Numbered from the stretch's first letter, positions 1 through 9,012 are shown. The stretch is 64,000 bases of DNA from Leptolyngbya sp. SIOISBB (GCA_010671905.1 JAAHII010000001.1:4836001-4900000), one strand, 5' to 3'. The notes: generated by a model not told the origin, from the letters alone. Made by a program: numbers and translations.

Positions 1-623
1 GCCAGCATGAGGAAAAAGTTTTCCAGGTTTTCGGGCGAGCCGCCCAGCCAGTATTGAAAGCTGAGCATGAAATTCCGGGCATCTTGAGCCTTTTCGACGG
101 GCAGATACTTCAGCACATTCGGCAAGGTTCGCAAGAGCTTCAGCATGGCGTCTTCAAAGCCGCTGCCCTGCTTCTTACGGCGCTTCTTCATGAATTCGCC
201 AATGACGCTCTTCGACTGGCCGAGCTGCGCCATCGAAAAGCTACCCATCTTGTTGAGGCGCATGACTTGAGGCATGGAAGGGAAGATGATCGCCGCATCT
301 AAATTGTCGCGATGAGGCTTGACCGCTTCCACCAACTTGTCGGCCAGATCTTCAATAAAGATCAGCGAAGCGATAAAAATATTGGCTTCGGCAATGTCTT
401 TTTGAAACGCCGCGTAGTTATCTGGACCGCGCAGTTCTTCAATCAAATAGCCGCTGACTTCAAACGCGACTTCAGAGTTATTGGCATTGATCGCGCGAAT
501 CGCCGATGAAAGAGCACTCTGATACTGAGGCTCTAGCACCACGTAGACCACCTTTACCAGCGATCGCCCGTTCAGATCATCGGGCGCGATGTGGCGCACA
601 GTGGGCTTAACGTTGGTGAACAT
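1..623 (-). CDS. chlH: Magnesium chelatase subunit H, N-terminal part (runs off the window)
   Basis: ChlH is the large porphyrin-binding subunit of Mg-chelatase; with ChlI and ChlD it inserts Mg2+ into protoporphyrin IX, the first committed step of chlorophyll synthesis. The ATG is at 623 and about 207 codons are open to the window edge, with no stop. The protein starts MFTNVKPTVRHIAPDDLNGR, the typical cyanobacterial ChlH N-terminus, followed by the family stretches VVYVVLEPQYQSAL, GYLIEELRGPDNY and the basic segment FMKKRRKKQGSGFED. The remaining roughly 1,100 residues lie left of the window. Nothing unusual is seen in the visible part. The upstream 700 bp are non-coding and must hold its promoter. 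Confidence 0.95.
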   Translation of the reverse strand, partial: MFTNVKPTVRHIAPDDLNGRSLVKVVYVVLEPQYQSALSSAIRAINANNSEVAFEVSGYLIEELRGPDNYAAFQKDIAEANIFIASLIFIEDLADKLVEAVKPHRDNLDAAIIFPSMPQVMRLNKMGSFSMAQLGQSKSVIGEFMKKRRKKQGSGFEDAMLKLLRTLPNVLKYLPVEKAQDARNFMLSFQYWLGGSPENLENFFLML

Positions 624-1324
624 GCAGTGATGACTCCTTTATGACGTGTCTAGATCCCAAAATGACTTGGCCAGTCAACCTGAAAGCAGCCAGGACTTCC
701 TAGAGCGCTATCAAACGAATCTGGGATGAGCCTCTGAACCTGTGGCTTCAGATAACAACTCTAAATTGCTGCGATTTCATCCAGCAAAAAAGTTATTTAC
801 AAAACCCAATGATCCGTGTAACGAAACTACCTTAACCAGCCTAAAAAAGTTGACAAACCTAACAATCTTGTATCAGAAAAACCTTGCCAGATAAGGGGTA
901 CAGCGATATGCGTAACAATTCGCAATGTTTTTCGCCGCGATCGCCGGATTTATCTGAAGTTTTGTATATCTATAGATAGACTCTATTTTCTTTATAAAGA
1001 GAATAAGTGGTTGATTTGGTAGCGTGGATTGCTGATCCAGGGGATTTGGCGGCGCTCATGCGATCGGGCTTGCTTCTTTGGCATGGCGATGATTGTCGGA
1101 ATATATCCAACCCAATTGCCTTAGGTATCGCTGCGAGCACGTCTCCCCTTTCTCTCGCCCCAGTGCTGCTGCCATAGTGGTCGCGCCATTAAATCGTGGC
1201 TGGGAGGCAGTGTCGCGCGACGGACTCGCAGCCTCCTGTCGGTTGGTTGAAGGTATAGGAAGAGATGTATCAACCGACAGGAGCGGTTCCCGAGTTGAGT
1301 TCAGGCTGACCGCCATCCTGTTGG
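624..1324. other. Non-coding spacer upstream of chlH
   Basis: No supported gene. AT-rich around 780-1010. An imperfect 22-bp palindrome centred on TTTATAAA lies at 984-1005 and a perfect TATCTATAGATA palindrome at 967-978. They could be operator sites, but no known box is matched. Two overlapping opposite-strand ORFs of about 100 codons (1056-1358 and 1093-1392) have no family resemblance and no good ribosome site, and are regarded as chance. Confidence 0.5.
1233..1283 (-). terminator. 13-bp perfect inverted repeat downstream of the family-5 binding protein
   Basis: CTCCTGTCGGTTG (1233-1245) is exactly complementary to CAACCGACAGGAG (1271-1283), with a 25-nt loop. It lies 42 bp beyond the stop codon of the minus-strand binding-protein gene, so a role as transcript end or 3' stabiliser is likely. 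It lacks a T tract, so it is not a classical intrinsic terminator. Confidence 0.4.
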
Positions 1325-3172
1325 CTACGGCGTTACTTTCAATTCCTGCACATTCCACAAAGAATACGGACGCACAATGCCAGAATAGTTGACGTTTTCA
1401 ATGGTGTTGCGCACCGCTCCTAAGTTGAACGGGTTGACCAGATAAATTAAGGGTAGATACTCCTGGGTCAGGCGCTGGCTTTCAAAATATAGAGCCTTCC
1501 GTTTTTCCGGATCGACTTCTTGAGCTGCCTGAATGTAAATGTTGGCAATGGCCTTTTCCCAGTCCGCCGCTTCCCACCCTTCCAAGGGGGCTTGCCCAGC
1601 CAGTGCCTGTTGGTTAAACGCATGCAACGTCCCGTCTAACCGCCAAATCGTCGACCCGCCGTTGGGTTCTAAACCAGCCGTGAAACCAATAATGTGGGCT
1701 TCCCAATCCAGGCTGTCGCCGAGTTTTGTTACGAGAGCGTTGAAACTGATCGGTTGAAAATCGACCTGAATCCCAATTTTGCCCAGGTCTTGTTTGATTT
1801 GTGCTCCGAGCGCTTCCCGAATCTTGTTGCCGGAGTTGGTCAGCAGGGTAAATCGGACGCGATTCCCCTCCGCATCCAGCAGTGTGCCCGTCGGGCTGTA
1901 TTGGAAACCGTTGGTCGTCAACAGTTCCCGCGCTTTGTCGGGCTCGTAACCATAGGTCGGCATGCCGTCTTCGGGGCTGGCGTAGAACGGGCTCTGCACC
2001 GGCAGCGGCGAGGTTTGGGGAGCGCCTAATCCTTGATAGATGTTGTTGATCATCGTGGGACGGTCGATCGCGTACGACACAGCTTGCCGAAATGCCAAGG
2101 AATTAAACCACTTGGACTTAATGGGATCAACCAGAGGTTGGCCGTCGCGACTCCCCTTGTTCAAGTTAAAGGCAATAAAAGTTGTGCTGAGTGCGGGGCC
2201 ACCTTCATGGATCGTAAAGTTGCCCCGCTCTTCTTCTTGTTTCATCAAGGCAAATTCATCGGGGCCGACGCCGATGACATCTAAGCCACCTGAGCGAAAC
2301 TGTAGCAGTTGGTTATCGGACGATTCGATGACTTGCCAAACGAGTTCTTCAACATAAGGCTGTTGGTTGCCCTGAGCGTCTTGTTGCCAGTAATAAGGAT
2401 TTTTTTCGAAAATTACCCGCTGACTCGGTAGATACTGACTCAATCGATAGGGCCCGTTGCTAATGATTTCTGCGGGAGGGGTGCCGGTTGTCCACATTGA
2501 TAAGAACTTAGGGTCGCCCGCTTCATCAAGGGTATGGACGGATTCTTGCAAGACATGGGCCGGTAAGACTCCTGCGCCAGTAGTTTCTAAAAAGGGAGCA
2601 AAAGGTTCCGGCAGCGTGAACTTAAAGCGGCGATCGTCAATTTTCTCGATTTCTGGCAGTCGGCCCTCCTGACCAATTCGCATGACATCTCGTGTAGAGG
2701 TCGGAATCGCTTCATTAAAAATGACCTCGTTATAGGTAAACATGACATCGTCTGTCGTCAAGGGTTCACCATCGGACCATTTCAACCCTTCACGTAAGGT
2801 GAATATATAGGTCAAGCCATCTTCGGACATTTCCCAAGATTCGGCCATCTGCGGCACAATTTCTCCGGTTTCGCCATCCCGAGTCACCATGCCTTCAAAG
2901 GTGTAGAGAAAGACGTTCGGGAATTCTTGATTGAGGGCGGGGTTAAACGTTTTGGGATCGCCCAAAGAGCTGAAGACGATACGTGAGGTGGTGGCTTCAG
3001 CGGTGATGAATTGTGACGGATTGCAGCCCGTAAAGGCGATCGCGCTGATCACCACTAACGCCAGCAAAAACAGGCCTCGTGGCTGGCGCAGCCACCGTAG
3101 ATTGCGCTTGAGCTGCGCTTGCCATGCCCCAAAAACCACCATAAGCTTTCCGAATTTTTCCTTTTTGAGCAT
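1325..3172 (-). CDS. ABC transporter substrate-binding lipoprotein, family 5 (peptide/nickel type)
   Basis: Periplasmic solute receptor of the dipeptide/oligopeptide/nickel class (SBP_bac_5), 615 aa from ATG 3172. A TTG 12 codons upstream keeps the frame open but has no advantage. The N-terminus has about 35 basic/aromatic residues, then a hydrophobic core LLALVVISAIAFTGC whose final cysteine fits a lipobox, so the protein is probably lipid-anchored. Family signatures are WEMSEDGLTYIFTLREGLKW, the paired TDDVMFTYN segment, and the C-terminal QEYLPLIYLVN. No permease or ATPase gene adjoins it, which is common in cyanobacteria where these components are scattered. The symporter gene upstream points the same way, 91 bp away. 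The exact substrate cannot be told from sequence. Confidence 0.9.
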   Translation of the reverse strand: MLKKEKFGKLMVVFGAWQAQLKRNLRWLRQPRGLFLLALVVISAIAFTGCNPSQFITAEATTSRIVFSSLGDPKTFNPALNQEFPNVFLYTFEGMVTRDGETGEIVPQMAESWEMSEDGLTYIFTLREGLKWSDGEPLTTDDVMFTYNEVIFNEAIPTSTRDVMRIGQEGRLPEIEKIDDRRFKFTLPEPFAPFLETTGAGVLPAHVLQESVHTLDEAGDPKFLSMWTTGTPPAEIISNGPYRLSQYLPSQRVIFEKNPYYWQQDAQGNQQPYVEELVWQVIESSDNQLLQFRSGGLDVIGVGPDEFALMKQEEERGNFTIHEGGPALSTTFIAFNLNKGSRDGQPLVDPIKSKWFNSLAFRQAVSYAIDRPTMINNIYQGLGAPQTSPLPVQSPFYASPEDGMPTYGYEPDKARELLTTNGFQYSPTGTLLDAEGNRVRFTLLTNSGNKIREALGAQIKQDLGKIGIQVDFQPISFNALVTKLGDSLDWEAHIIGFTAGLEPNGGSTIWRLDGTLHAFNQQALAGQAPLEGWEAADWEKAIANIYIQAAQEVDPEKRKALYFESQRLTQEYLPLIYLVNPFNLGAVRNTIENVNYSGIVRPYSLWNVQELKVTP

Positions 3173-3263
3173 TATTGCAGCTAATTTTAGGAATGCGTAT
3201 GGGGCCAACTGCGACTTTGAGCATAGATTGCGGAGTACGGCACCCAGCCGAAAAATGCTGACT

Positions 3264-4145
3264 CTAATTCATTTGCATCGGGGCCGAACGTTTTTGTGCC
3301 CACCAGGCAAACCCCCCGCCGATGACAAACATCACCAAGCTGTAGATTGCTGCCGGAATCGCCATAGTCGGATTGTTGAGAAATGTCGGCGCACTAGCGA
3401 TCGCGATCGCTAACGTCCCATTTTGAATACCGACTTCAATGGTGATGGCAGTAGCGCTAGGTTGATCCAACCGGGCTAAGCGAGCGAGTCCGTAGCCCGC
3501 TGACATGGACAACACAACCAGGGGCAGCGTCACCCAGCCCACCTGTAAAAAGAAATTGAGGACATTGTCGCGCTCTTTAAGCAGCAAGCCCGCAATCACC
3601 AGTCCCAAGAAAAACATTGCCAGCCATTTGACTTGCCTTTCGACCGTGGCGGCAAACTGCGGAGTGTAGTGGTGCAACAGCATGCCCAGCCCAACCGGCA
3701 CCAGCGTAATGACCGCAATTTGAATCACAGTGGTGACAAACGGGAGTTGTAGGTCGACCCCGGCCCCCATGAAGTAGCTCATGGCGGTATTGACCACGAG
3801 GGGGATCGTAAAGACTGTGATGAGGCTACCGATCGCCGTTAGCGTAATCGAGAGGGCTACCCGCCCCTTGGCCAAATAGGTCATCAAGTTTGAGGTGGGA
3901 CCGCCTGGACAAGCCGCTAAAATCATCACTCCGACTGCGAGCTCTGGCGTGAGTGGCAACAGGGCCGCCAGTGCAAACCCGATCAGGGGCAGCATGACGA
4001 GCTGCGCTACGAGTCCGAGCAAGACGCCTTTGGGTTCGATTAAGATGCGCTGAAAGTCTTTGAGAGTCAACCCTAGGCCCATCCCCAGCATAATGACGAA
4101 CAGTGCTAGAGGTAGAAAGACCGTAGTCAGAAAGCTGGATTCCAT
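3264..4145 (-). CDS. Bile acid:sodium symporter family (BASS) membrane transporter
   Basis: 293 aa, almost entirely hydrophobic with about nine or ten membrane segments. The start MESSFLTTVFLPLALFVIML and the motif MILAACPGGPTSNLMTYLAKG (middle third) with GIQNGTLAIAIAS (late) are hallmarks of the BASS/YocS family, which couples Na+ to uptake of organic anions. Plant and cyanobacterial members move pyruvate, 2-keto acids or bicarbonate-like anions, but the cargo here is not predictable. ATG 4145 is the natural start. The gene may share a transcript with the downstream binding protein, although a Na+-driven single-component carrier does not need it. Confidence 0.9.
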   Translation of the reverse strand: MESSFLTTVFLPLALFVIMLGMGLGLTLKDFQRILIEPKGVLLGLVAQLVMLPLIGFALAALLPLTPELAVGVMILAACPGGPTSNLMTYLAKGRVALSITLTAIGSLITVFTIPLVVNTAMSYFMGAGVDLQLPFVTTVIQIAVITLVPVGLGMLLHHYTPQFAATVERQVKWLAMFFLGLVIAGLLLKERDNVLNFFLQVGWVTLPLVVLSMSAGYGLARLARLDQPSATAITIEVGIQNGTLAIAIASAPTFLNNPTMAIPAAIYSLVMFVIGGGFAWWAQKRSAPMQMN

Positions 4146-4378
4146 CGGGAATGCGCCCTGAGCAGTAACAATTTCTGGCTAGTTTACAGTACTGCCCTGC
4201 CGCATTCTCGACATAGCGACCCTAAACTGATCGGTGTCAGCAGTCATCAGCGTCGGAGTTCGCACAGGAAAGCCGACATCTTTATCGGTAGATACCAGAC
4301 TTATTCTGGTCTCGATCAAGAAGTCGGAGCGGTTAACCCTTTTGAACTGAAACCTTCAGCAGAGAGTCGTCGTCAGCC

Positions 4379-5013
4379 TCATGGGCAAGGTTCAGTCTTG
4401 AGGTTGTTGTCCACGCCATTGGGTCCCGTGCTGGCGACCCAATTCGGTTCTCTATAGGTGTTTACAGGTAGCCACACACGTCCATCACTGCTGGTCTCAT
4501 AGGTTGGCGGTTGGGTATGCGGAGTAATCAAAGACACGGGTGTAAACGTCATCCCGGTGTTGGCTGAATTGATCCTAGGCCCACTGCGAACCACCAAGGT
4601 CGTTCTGAGAAGGAAGCATGTGTTTCCGCTAGGAGGAGGGGTTGTGCCTGTACAGGTTGTCAGCTGAGCAGCGTTAATCCAACTGACGGGCTGAGTCGAG
4701 GTTAAATCACCATTGTCTAAATAAACTTGAGCCGCTGTGTAGGCACCCGTCTCGCGCAGGACGCCAGTCAGGGCTACTTCAGTACCCGCAAATAAGGTAC
4801 CGATTTGATTGCCAGGTTTATTGGCCAGATCGGTATTGTCATAAATAATCGCGTCAGTGTCTTGCTTAACTTGGCGGCAACCGCCGATGTAACTCTGATT
4901 TTCTGACAAGTCAGGGTATTGAGCACTGGCAGAATTGATCGGCAATAAAGACGCTGACAGTGATAAGGCCAAAACAGAGCCGCTGTTTGCAACTTGCGAT
5001 GCATCCTCGTCAT
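4379..5013 (-). pseudogene. Secreted SH3b-domain protein, frameshifted in its signal peptide
   Basis: The body (from about 4972 down to 4379) codes for two bacterial SH3-like units, each opening with a cysteine: CRQVKQDTDAIIYDN and CFLLRTTLVVRSGPR. This is the fold used for cell-wall or peptide contacts by exported proteins. It has no ATG of its own. The preceding frame starts at ATG 5013 (second ATG 5004) and reads MTRMHRKLQTAALF, a perfect basic n-region. The body then starts LALSLSASLLPINSASA, a perfect h-region with an AxA cleavage site. They are joined by a run of four T on the coding strand (4971-4974 on the plus strand). One extra T would fuse them into a 211-aa secreted protein. Alternatives: translation from TTG 4972 without a basic n-region, a sequencing error, or slippage switching. 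Function unknown. Confidence 0.7.
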
Positions 5014-5452
5014 GGAATCTATATTCTTCACGCCGCAGGCATTGTAAAGCGGCGTTTAGGGAGCTGACTTTTCCTACTAAGTCCTAGAACGACCAAATAT
5101 CAAGGGTTCTGGGAGTGAAGACGATTCCCAACAAGAGGTGTCTATTGAGAATTGCTAACGAGCCTTTAGGCTTCCAGGGTGGTCAAATCCTGCCGGATTT
5201 TTCTCCCAAAAAAGATAACGGGAAAAGTCAGGTTTAGGGAGAACCGCAATTTCTAAAAGCATTCTCAGAAAACTTGTTGGATACCGTGATCGCATTGCTT
5301 GGCTAATGAGTGGCAGAGTGATGATTGGCAACTTACCTGTCTGCCACGACCGTTGTCTTTTTATGGATATCGTCTTAGAAAAATCATCTTAACGAGTCGC
5401 CCCCATACGCCGCTGCAACTCAAATTTGCAATAAGACGTCGATCTGCTCTGA

Positions 5453-5644
5453 GTGATGCGATGGTCGCTATTCAGCATCTTTCTTGGCAGGCTATCGACT
5501 ACTTTACCGCCGTTGCACAAGGGCGATCGCTTGCTCTATTCGGAATTTCAGCGCCGCTACCAGGCGATGCTCTACGTCAAACAAGCCAAACTGATCGCAG
5601 GACACGTCACATTGAGAATTCGATATCTTGACCGAGCAACCTAG
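5453..5644 (+). pseudogene. Remnant of a Uma2-family nuclease gene (N-terminal scrap)
   Basis: Translation around 5501-5605 reads LPPLHKGDRLLYSEFQRRYQ, then AML.VKQAKLIAG. This resembles the opening of cyanobacterial Uma2-family (DUF820) proteins, which typically read PPL-x-x-GDRL-x-x-x-EFERRY-x-AMP-x-x-KKAELI-x-G. The expected proline after AM is a leucine, and nothing like the catalytic PD-(D/E)xK core follows before the stop. I read it as a decayed fragment. The overlapping longer ORF in another frame (5299-5631) has no family features. Confidence 0.45.
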
Positions 5645-5838
5645 AAACTTGAATTCAAAAATAAGCGTTTATACAGTCGATAAAGACTAGGCAAGGTCGA
5701 GATGAATGCTCTAAAATTAGTTGGCCTAACTGAAATTTTTATGTTCATAGATTGTTGATTCCGATTGATATTATGAAAAGCATTGTTCGATGCGAAAGCC
5801 TCCAAAGCTTTTGGACCTATCAATAAGCCTTTTGACAT
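5641..5838 (-). CDS. Small ORF of 65 codons with a strong ribosome site, unknown function
   Basis: ATG at 5838 is preceded by AGAGGAGAAAGAA, a near-consensus Shine-Dalgarno site at ideal spacing. The product starts MSKGLLIGPKALEAFASNN and ends in a basic, aromatic tail (SLYRLYKRLFLNSSF). It has no cysteines, no signal peptide and no domain I recognise. It is divergent from the methyltransferase gene, with only 36 bp between the two start codons. The frame stays open further upstream, antisense to the methyltransferase, but that part lacks a ribosome site. It could be a short regulatory or precursor peptide or a gene remnant. The start signal is the only real evidence. Confidence 0.4.
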   Translation of the reverse strand: MSKGLLIGPKALEAFASNNAFHNINRNQQSMNIKISVRPTNFRAFISTLPSLYRLYKRLFLNSSF

Positions 5839-5874
5839 TTCTTTCTCCTCTGTAATTTCTAGAGTAATTTGGCT

Positions 5875-6660
5875 ATGAGTAATAAAGCCGCGAATTTTAT
5901 CGAGAAAACGAATCAGAAGCATCTTTCGGAACACGAGGCAACCAACGAGGTTATCCAAGAAATCTATCGTTCTGGGCTGGTTCGAGACGCACAAGGTTCT
6001 ACTTATCCGCATGATTCCTCGTCAGTTACCTTTCAAGCCGGAGCTTTGCTGTACGCCTTTGTTCGTGAAATGAAACCTGCTAAAACTATCGAGATCGGGA
6101 TGGCGTACGGCCTTTCATCATTGTTTATTTGTCAAGCCCTGTCTGATAATGGCAGTGGTCAACATACGGCGATTGATCCCTTTCAAGAGAAAGTTTACAA
6201 ATCAATTGGATTACTCAATCTTGAACGAGCTAACCTGAAAGAAATATTCCGCTTCTATGAATCTCCTTCTGAAGTGGCCTTGCCTCAGTTAGTCTCTAAA
6301 AATGAAACCTTTGACTTTGCTTTTATTGATGGCAGTCATTTGTTTGATAATGCTTTTGTCGACTTTTTCTTTATTGATAGGATGATTGAAGAAGGAGGAT
6401 ATATTGCTGTTGATGATATTTGGATGCCTGCCGTTAGGAAAGTCGTTTCATTTATCCTTAAAAGTAAGCCTTATGACTTAATGCGTCCGCCCTATTCACC
6501 TGATACCTCGTTTATGTTAAGAGGAGCTAGGCTGGGACGACGTATTTTGCAAAATCCTTTGGGAAGAGATTGGACTCTTAAATTGATTCCAGAAAACATT
6601 GCATTGTTGAAGAAGACTGGCCAAGATCAACGCTCCTGGGATTTTCACAGAGAATTCTAG
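5875..6660 (+). CDS. Class I SAM-dependent methyltransferase (Methyltransf_24-like)
   Basis: 261 aa from ATG 5875; a TTG two codons earlier is possible but weaker. The glycine-rich SAM-binding loop is IEIGMAYGLSSLF (about residues 76-88), preceded by the strand-forming MKPAKTIE. The acidic residue at the end of strand 2 is in HTAIDPFQ, and the motif FDFAFIDGSHLFDN is the signature of the CmcI/Methyltransf_24 group of small-molecule or sugar O-methyltransferases. EEGGYIAVDDIWMP completes the Rossmann core. The substrate is not predictable. Base composition is clearly lower in GC than in flanking core genes, which suggests acquisition together with the neighbouring accessory genes. Confidence 0.85.
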   Translation: MSNKAANFIEKTNQKHLSEHEATNEVIQEIYRSGLVRDAQGSTYPHDSSSVTFQAGALLYAFVREMKPAKTIEIGMAYGLSSLFICQALSDNGSGQHTAIDPFQEKVYKSIGLLNLERANLKEIFRFYESPSEVALPQLVSKNETFDFAFIDGSHLFDNAFVDFFFIDRMIEEGGYIAVDDIWMPAVRKVVSFILKSKPYDLMRPPYSPDTSFMLRGARLGRRILQNPLGRDWTLKLIPENIALLKKTGQDQRSWDFHREF

Positions 6661-6739
6661 AGAGTAAGGTATAGGCTAAATAGATGCCTCTCAAGAAGGA
6701 TGACTATCTAGTAAGCGTTATAAGCTGGAGCAGTATTGG

Positions 6740-7343
6740 GTGAATATTGGGATCTATATTTACGATCAGGCTGAGGTGCTCGATTTTTCAGGGCCATTTG
6801 AGGTCTTCTCAACGGCTTCTCGTCTAAGCAAAAGTAATGAATCTTTCAATGTATTTTTTGATTAGTGAAACGGGAGAGACTGTGACAGCAAGAGCTGGGT
6901 ACAGAGTGATTCCTGATTATGGATTTCACGATCATCCCAAAATTGATGTTCTGATTGTGGTAGGTGGGGTTCACACGGATGAAATGGACAAACCTCAAGT
7001 AATCGATTGGATTTCTCGGCAAGCCCAAAAATTGACTATTGTGGCTTCTGTTTGTACAGGGGCATTTTTGTTGGCGCAAGCCAAAGTTATCCAGTCACAA
7101 AAGGTCACTACCCATTGGGAAGATATTGCTGATCTAAGAAGCCTATTTCCCAGTCTTGAGGTGATAGAAGGTGTTCGCTGGGTTGATGAAGGTCAGTTGC
7201 TAACTTCTGGTGGAATTTCGGCAGGTATTGACATGAGTCTTCACTTGCTTAGCAAACTGTATGGAGATGCCTTGGCAGAGAAAACTGCACGTCAAATGGA
7301 GTTTGCCTGGACAAAAAAACTCATGATAGTTGTAGATGATTGA
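6740..7343 (+). pseudogene. DJ-1/PfpI family protein, split by a one-base frameshift
   Basis: The upstream frame starts at GTG 6740 (GGAG ten bases before) and reads NIGIYIYDQAEVLDFSGPFE, the standard start of DJ-1/PfpI proteins of the AraC-partner type. It stops at a TAG just after a run of six T (6854-6859). The next frame continues LISETGETVTARAGYRVIPD to the end and includes the nucleophile-elbow motif ASVCTGAFLLA and TSGGISAGIDMSLHLLS. Removing one T gives exactly 200 codons plus stop. An internal ATG at 6837 would give a 168-aa product missing the first strands, so it is unlikely to fold alone. The family includes glyoxalase/deglycase-like and isonitrile-hydratase-like enzymes. It is either a pseudogene or a sequence error. 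Confidence 0.8.
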
Positions 7344-7582
7344 ATTCAGCAGCGCAGAACCTTAGACATCGATACATCTTCTGAAAGTTTGGTGAATAGA
7401 AAATAGTTGTTAATGTAGAAGAAGAAGTGCCTGGCTGCGATGAAGTGGTCAGCCTATATTCTAAAAATGCAGCTAAATGAAACTCTAAAGGAGAGATTTT
7501 TGGCTCCATAGTTTTACTTTTTCTCCTCATATGTCTGGCATATTAATGGCTGGATGGGACTTTAGGTGACTCACTAAAAGAG

Positions 7583-8380
7583 TTATTGAACCTGTGCTTT
7601 GAGCACCTCATGAGTCGCAACATCAGCTGGGAAGATATGCTCTACGCGCAATGAAGCTAGCGTAATATCTTGAGGGGTACCGAAAGTTGTGAACATGCTG
7701 AAAAAAGCCAGTTCCCCGTATGGGGTAGCATAGCGGGTCGTCAGGACTGGGGTTGTTGGATTCAAGCACGTTTGCGATGAGGTTTGTGTCCCGAGCCGCG
7801 CATCCAATAAGGCCGCAAATGCTTTCACTTTGTCTATGATGATGGGGTGTGCTGACGCCTCATGTCGCAGGCGTGCCAGAAAGGCGGGGCCGACTTCATG
7901 CAAGTTGGTGATTAATTGAGTCAATCCAGTTGGGTGCACCAGCATATCTAACAGATTCATCGGTGTCGTATCGGCTCGGAGATCGATGCCTGGTGCCAAC
8001 GTCATCGCGAGCCACTCTGCCCCTCGGTTTAAGCGCAGCAAGTTCCAGTGGGCATCAATGACTAATGCTGGTATCGGATCTTGGGCCTGAAGCAATTGTT
8101 GTAGGGCCATGTTCACGGATGCTAAGGCCGGATCATGTAGCTGCGTGTTGCTATAGATCGGGGCATAGCCAGCCTGCAGCATGATCTCATTGCATAAGCC
8201 TAAGGGAGCCTCTAATTCTTGTAGCCAGGCAGCCAGCAGTTCTCGACTGGGCTTGGCCCGACCACTTTCGACAAAGCTGACATGCCGTTGCGAAACGCCT
8301 AGGCGTAGCGACAGCTCTAGCTGACTGAGATGACGAGATTTACGAACCTGACGCAAGGTATCGAGCATGGGGGCAAGCAT
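7583..8380 (-). CDS. XRE-family transcriptional regulator with MmyB-like ligand domain
   Basis: 265 aa. Residues about 8-65 form a Cro/C1-type helix-turn-helix (LRQVRKSRHLSQLELSLRLG, then VSQRHVSFVESGRAKPSREL). Residues about 95-260 resemble the MmyB/MltR PAS-like ligand-binding domain (IDAHWNLLRLNRGAEWL, then TPVLTTRYATPYGELAFFSM), found in actinobacterial and cyanobacterial regulators thought to sense fatty-acyl ligands. ATG 8380 is used, with ATG 8368 as an alternative. It is divergent from the DUF2834 gene, and the shared spacer holds a large nested palindrome at 8561-8612. It is therefore probably an autoregulated local switch for the DUF2834 gene. Confidence 0.88.
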   Translation of the reverse strand: MLAPMLDTLRQVRKSRHLSQLELSLRLGVSQRHVSFVESGRAKPSRELLAAWLQELEAPLGLCNEIMLQAGYAPIYSNTQLHDPALASVNMALQQLLQAQDPIPALVIDAHWNLLRLNRGAEWLAMTLAPGIDLRADTTPMNLLDMLVHPTGLTQLITNLHEVGPAFLARLRHEASAHPIIIDKVKAFAALLDARLGTQTSSQTCLNPTTPVLTTRYATPYGELAFFSMFTTFGTPQDITLASLRVEHIFPADVATHEVLKAQVQ

Positions 8381-8560
8381 CGGCAGCGCTCAGAGCTAGT
8401 TAACAAAGAAAGTATTGAAAGGCCCTTAAATTACTGCACATCATTCGTTGCAGCGATGACATCTCAGCTTGTGCTAGTGAGCTGAAAGTCTGCTTCGAAC
8501 TCATTGTCACTCAGTATGTTGATGACCTCTCAGACTAATAACTCTTATGGTCTAACGACA

Positions 8561-8612
8561 GTGAGCATGCATTCAATTACCTGTCAGGTAATTGCGAGGA
8601 TAACCTGCTCAC
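8561..8612. promoter_or_regulatory. Nested palindrome between the XRE regulator and DUF2834 genes
   Basis: A perfect 21-bp dyad, CAATTACCTG-T-CAGGTAATTG, spans 8574-8594. It is enclosed by a second exact repeat, GTGAGCA (8561-8567) facing TGCTCAC (8606-8612). It ends 41 bp before ATG 8654. Symmetry and position between divergent genes make it the best candidate operator for the adjacent XRE regulator. The symmetry is seen directly; binding is inference. Confidence 0.6.
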
Positions 8613-8653
8613 TCAATACTAAGCAGTGACCTGCTGACGATGGAGAATTATCC

Positions 8654-8962
8654 ATGCAACGTAGTTTGATTATTCTGATTCTCGTTATGTTCGGCGCCCT
8701 TAGCGGAGTGGCGCTGTGGTATCACGGTTATTGGGGCATCCTGGCTCCCCACTTCCAAAGCTTTGGCGCTGGTCAAGTCTTTGTGGATCTCGTGATTGCG
8801 TTAGGTTTAGTCATGGTTTGGATGTGGCGGGATGCCAAAACTACAGGGCGTAATCCTTGGCCGTGGCTGGGCGTGACGCTTGCAACGGGATCGTTTGGGC
8901 CATTGCTTTATCTACTGACCCGTAAAGCAGAGCCGGAAGTGGATGTCAGCATTGATGTTTAG
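8654..8962 (+). CDS. DUF2834 family small membrane protein
   Basis: 102 aa with three hydrophobic segments (about residues 4-24, 41-58 and 70-86). The region VDLVIALGLVMVWMWRDAK, followed by TGRNPWPWLGVTLATGSFGP and LLYLL, is characteristic of DUF2834, a family of unknown function common in cyanobacteria and proteobacteria. GGAG at 8642-8645 serves ATG 8654. It is monocistronic, and the nested palindrome upstream suggests control by the divergent XRE/MmyB regulator. Confidence 0.85.
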   Translation: MQRSLIILILVMFGALSGVALWYHGYWGILAPHFQSFGAGQVFVDLVIALGLVMVWMWRDAKTTGRNPWPWLGVTLATGSFGPLLYLLTRKAEPEVDVSIDV

Positions 8963-9012
8963 GTGTTGGGCCGTGATGCCGGCGGCGATATCCCCTGCTA
9001 CAGCTCGTCTGG

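Noticed and set aside
1056-1392. Two opposite-strand ORFs of about 100 codons
   Set aside because: They overlap each other and a perfect inverted repeat, have no ribosome site and no family resemblance.
5299-5631. 110-codon ORF on the plus strand
   Set aside because: The Uma2-like similarity is in the other frame; this frame is its shadow.
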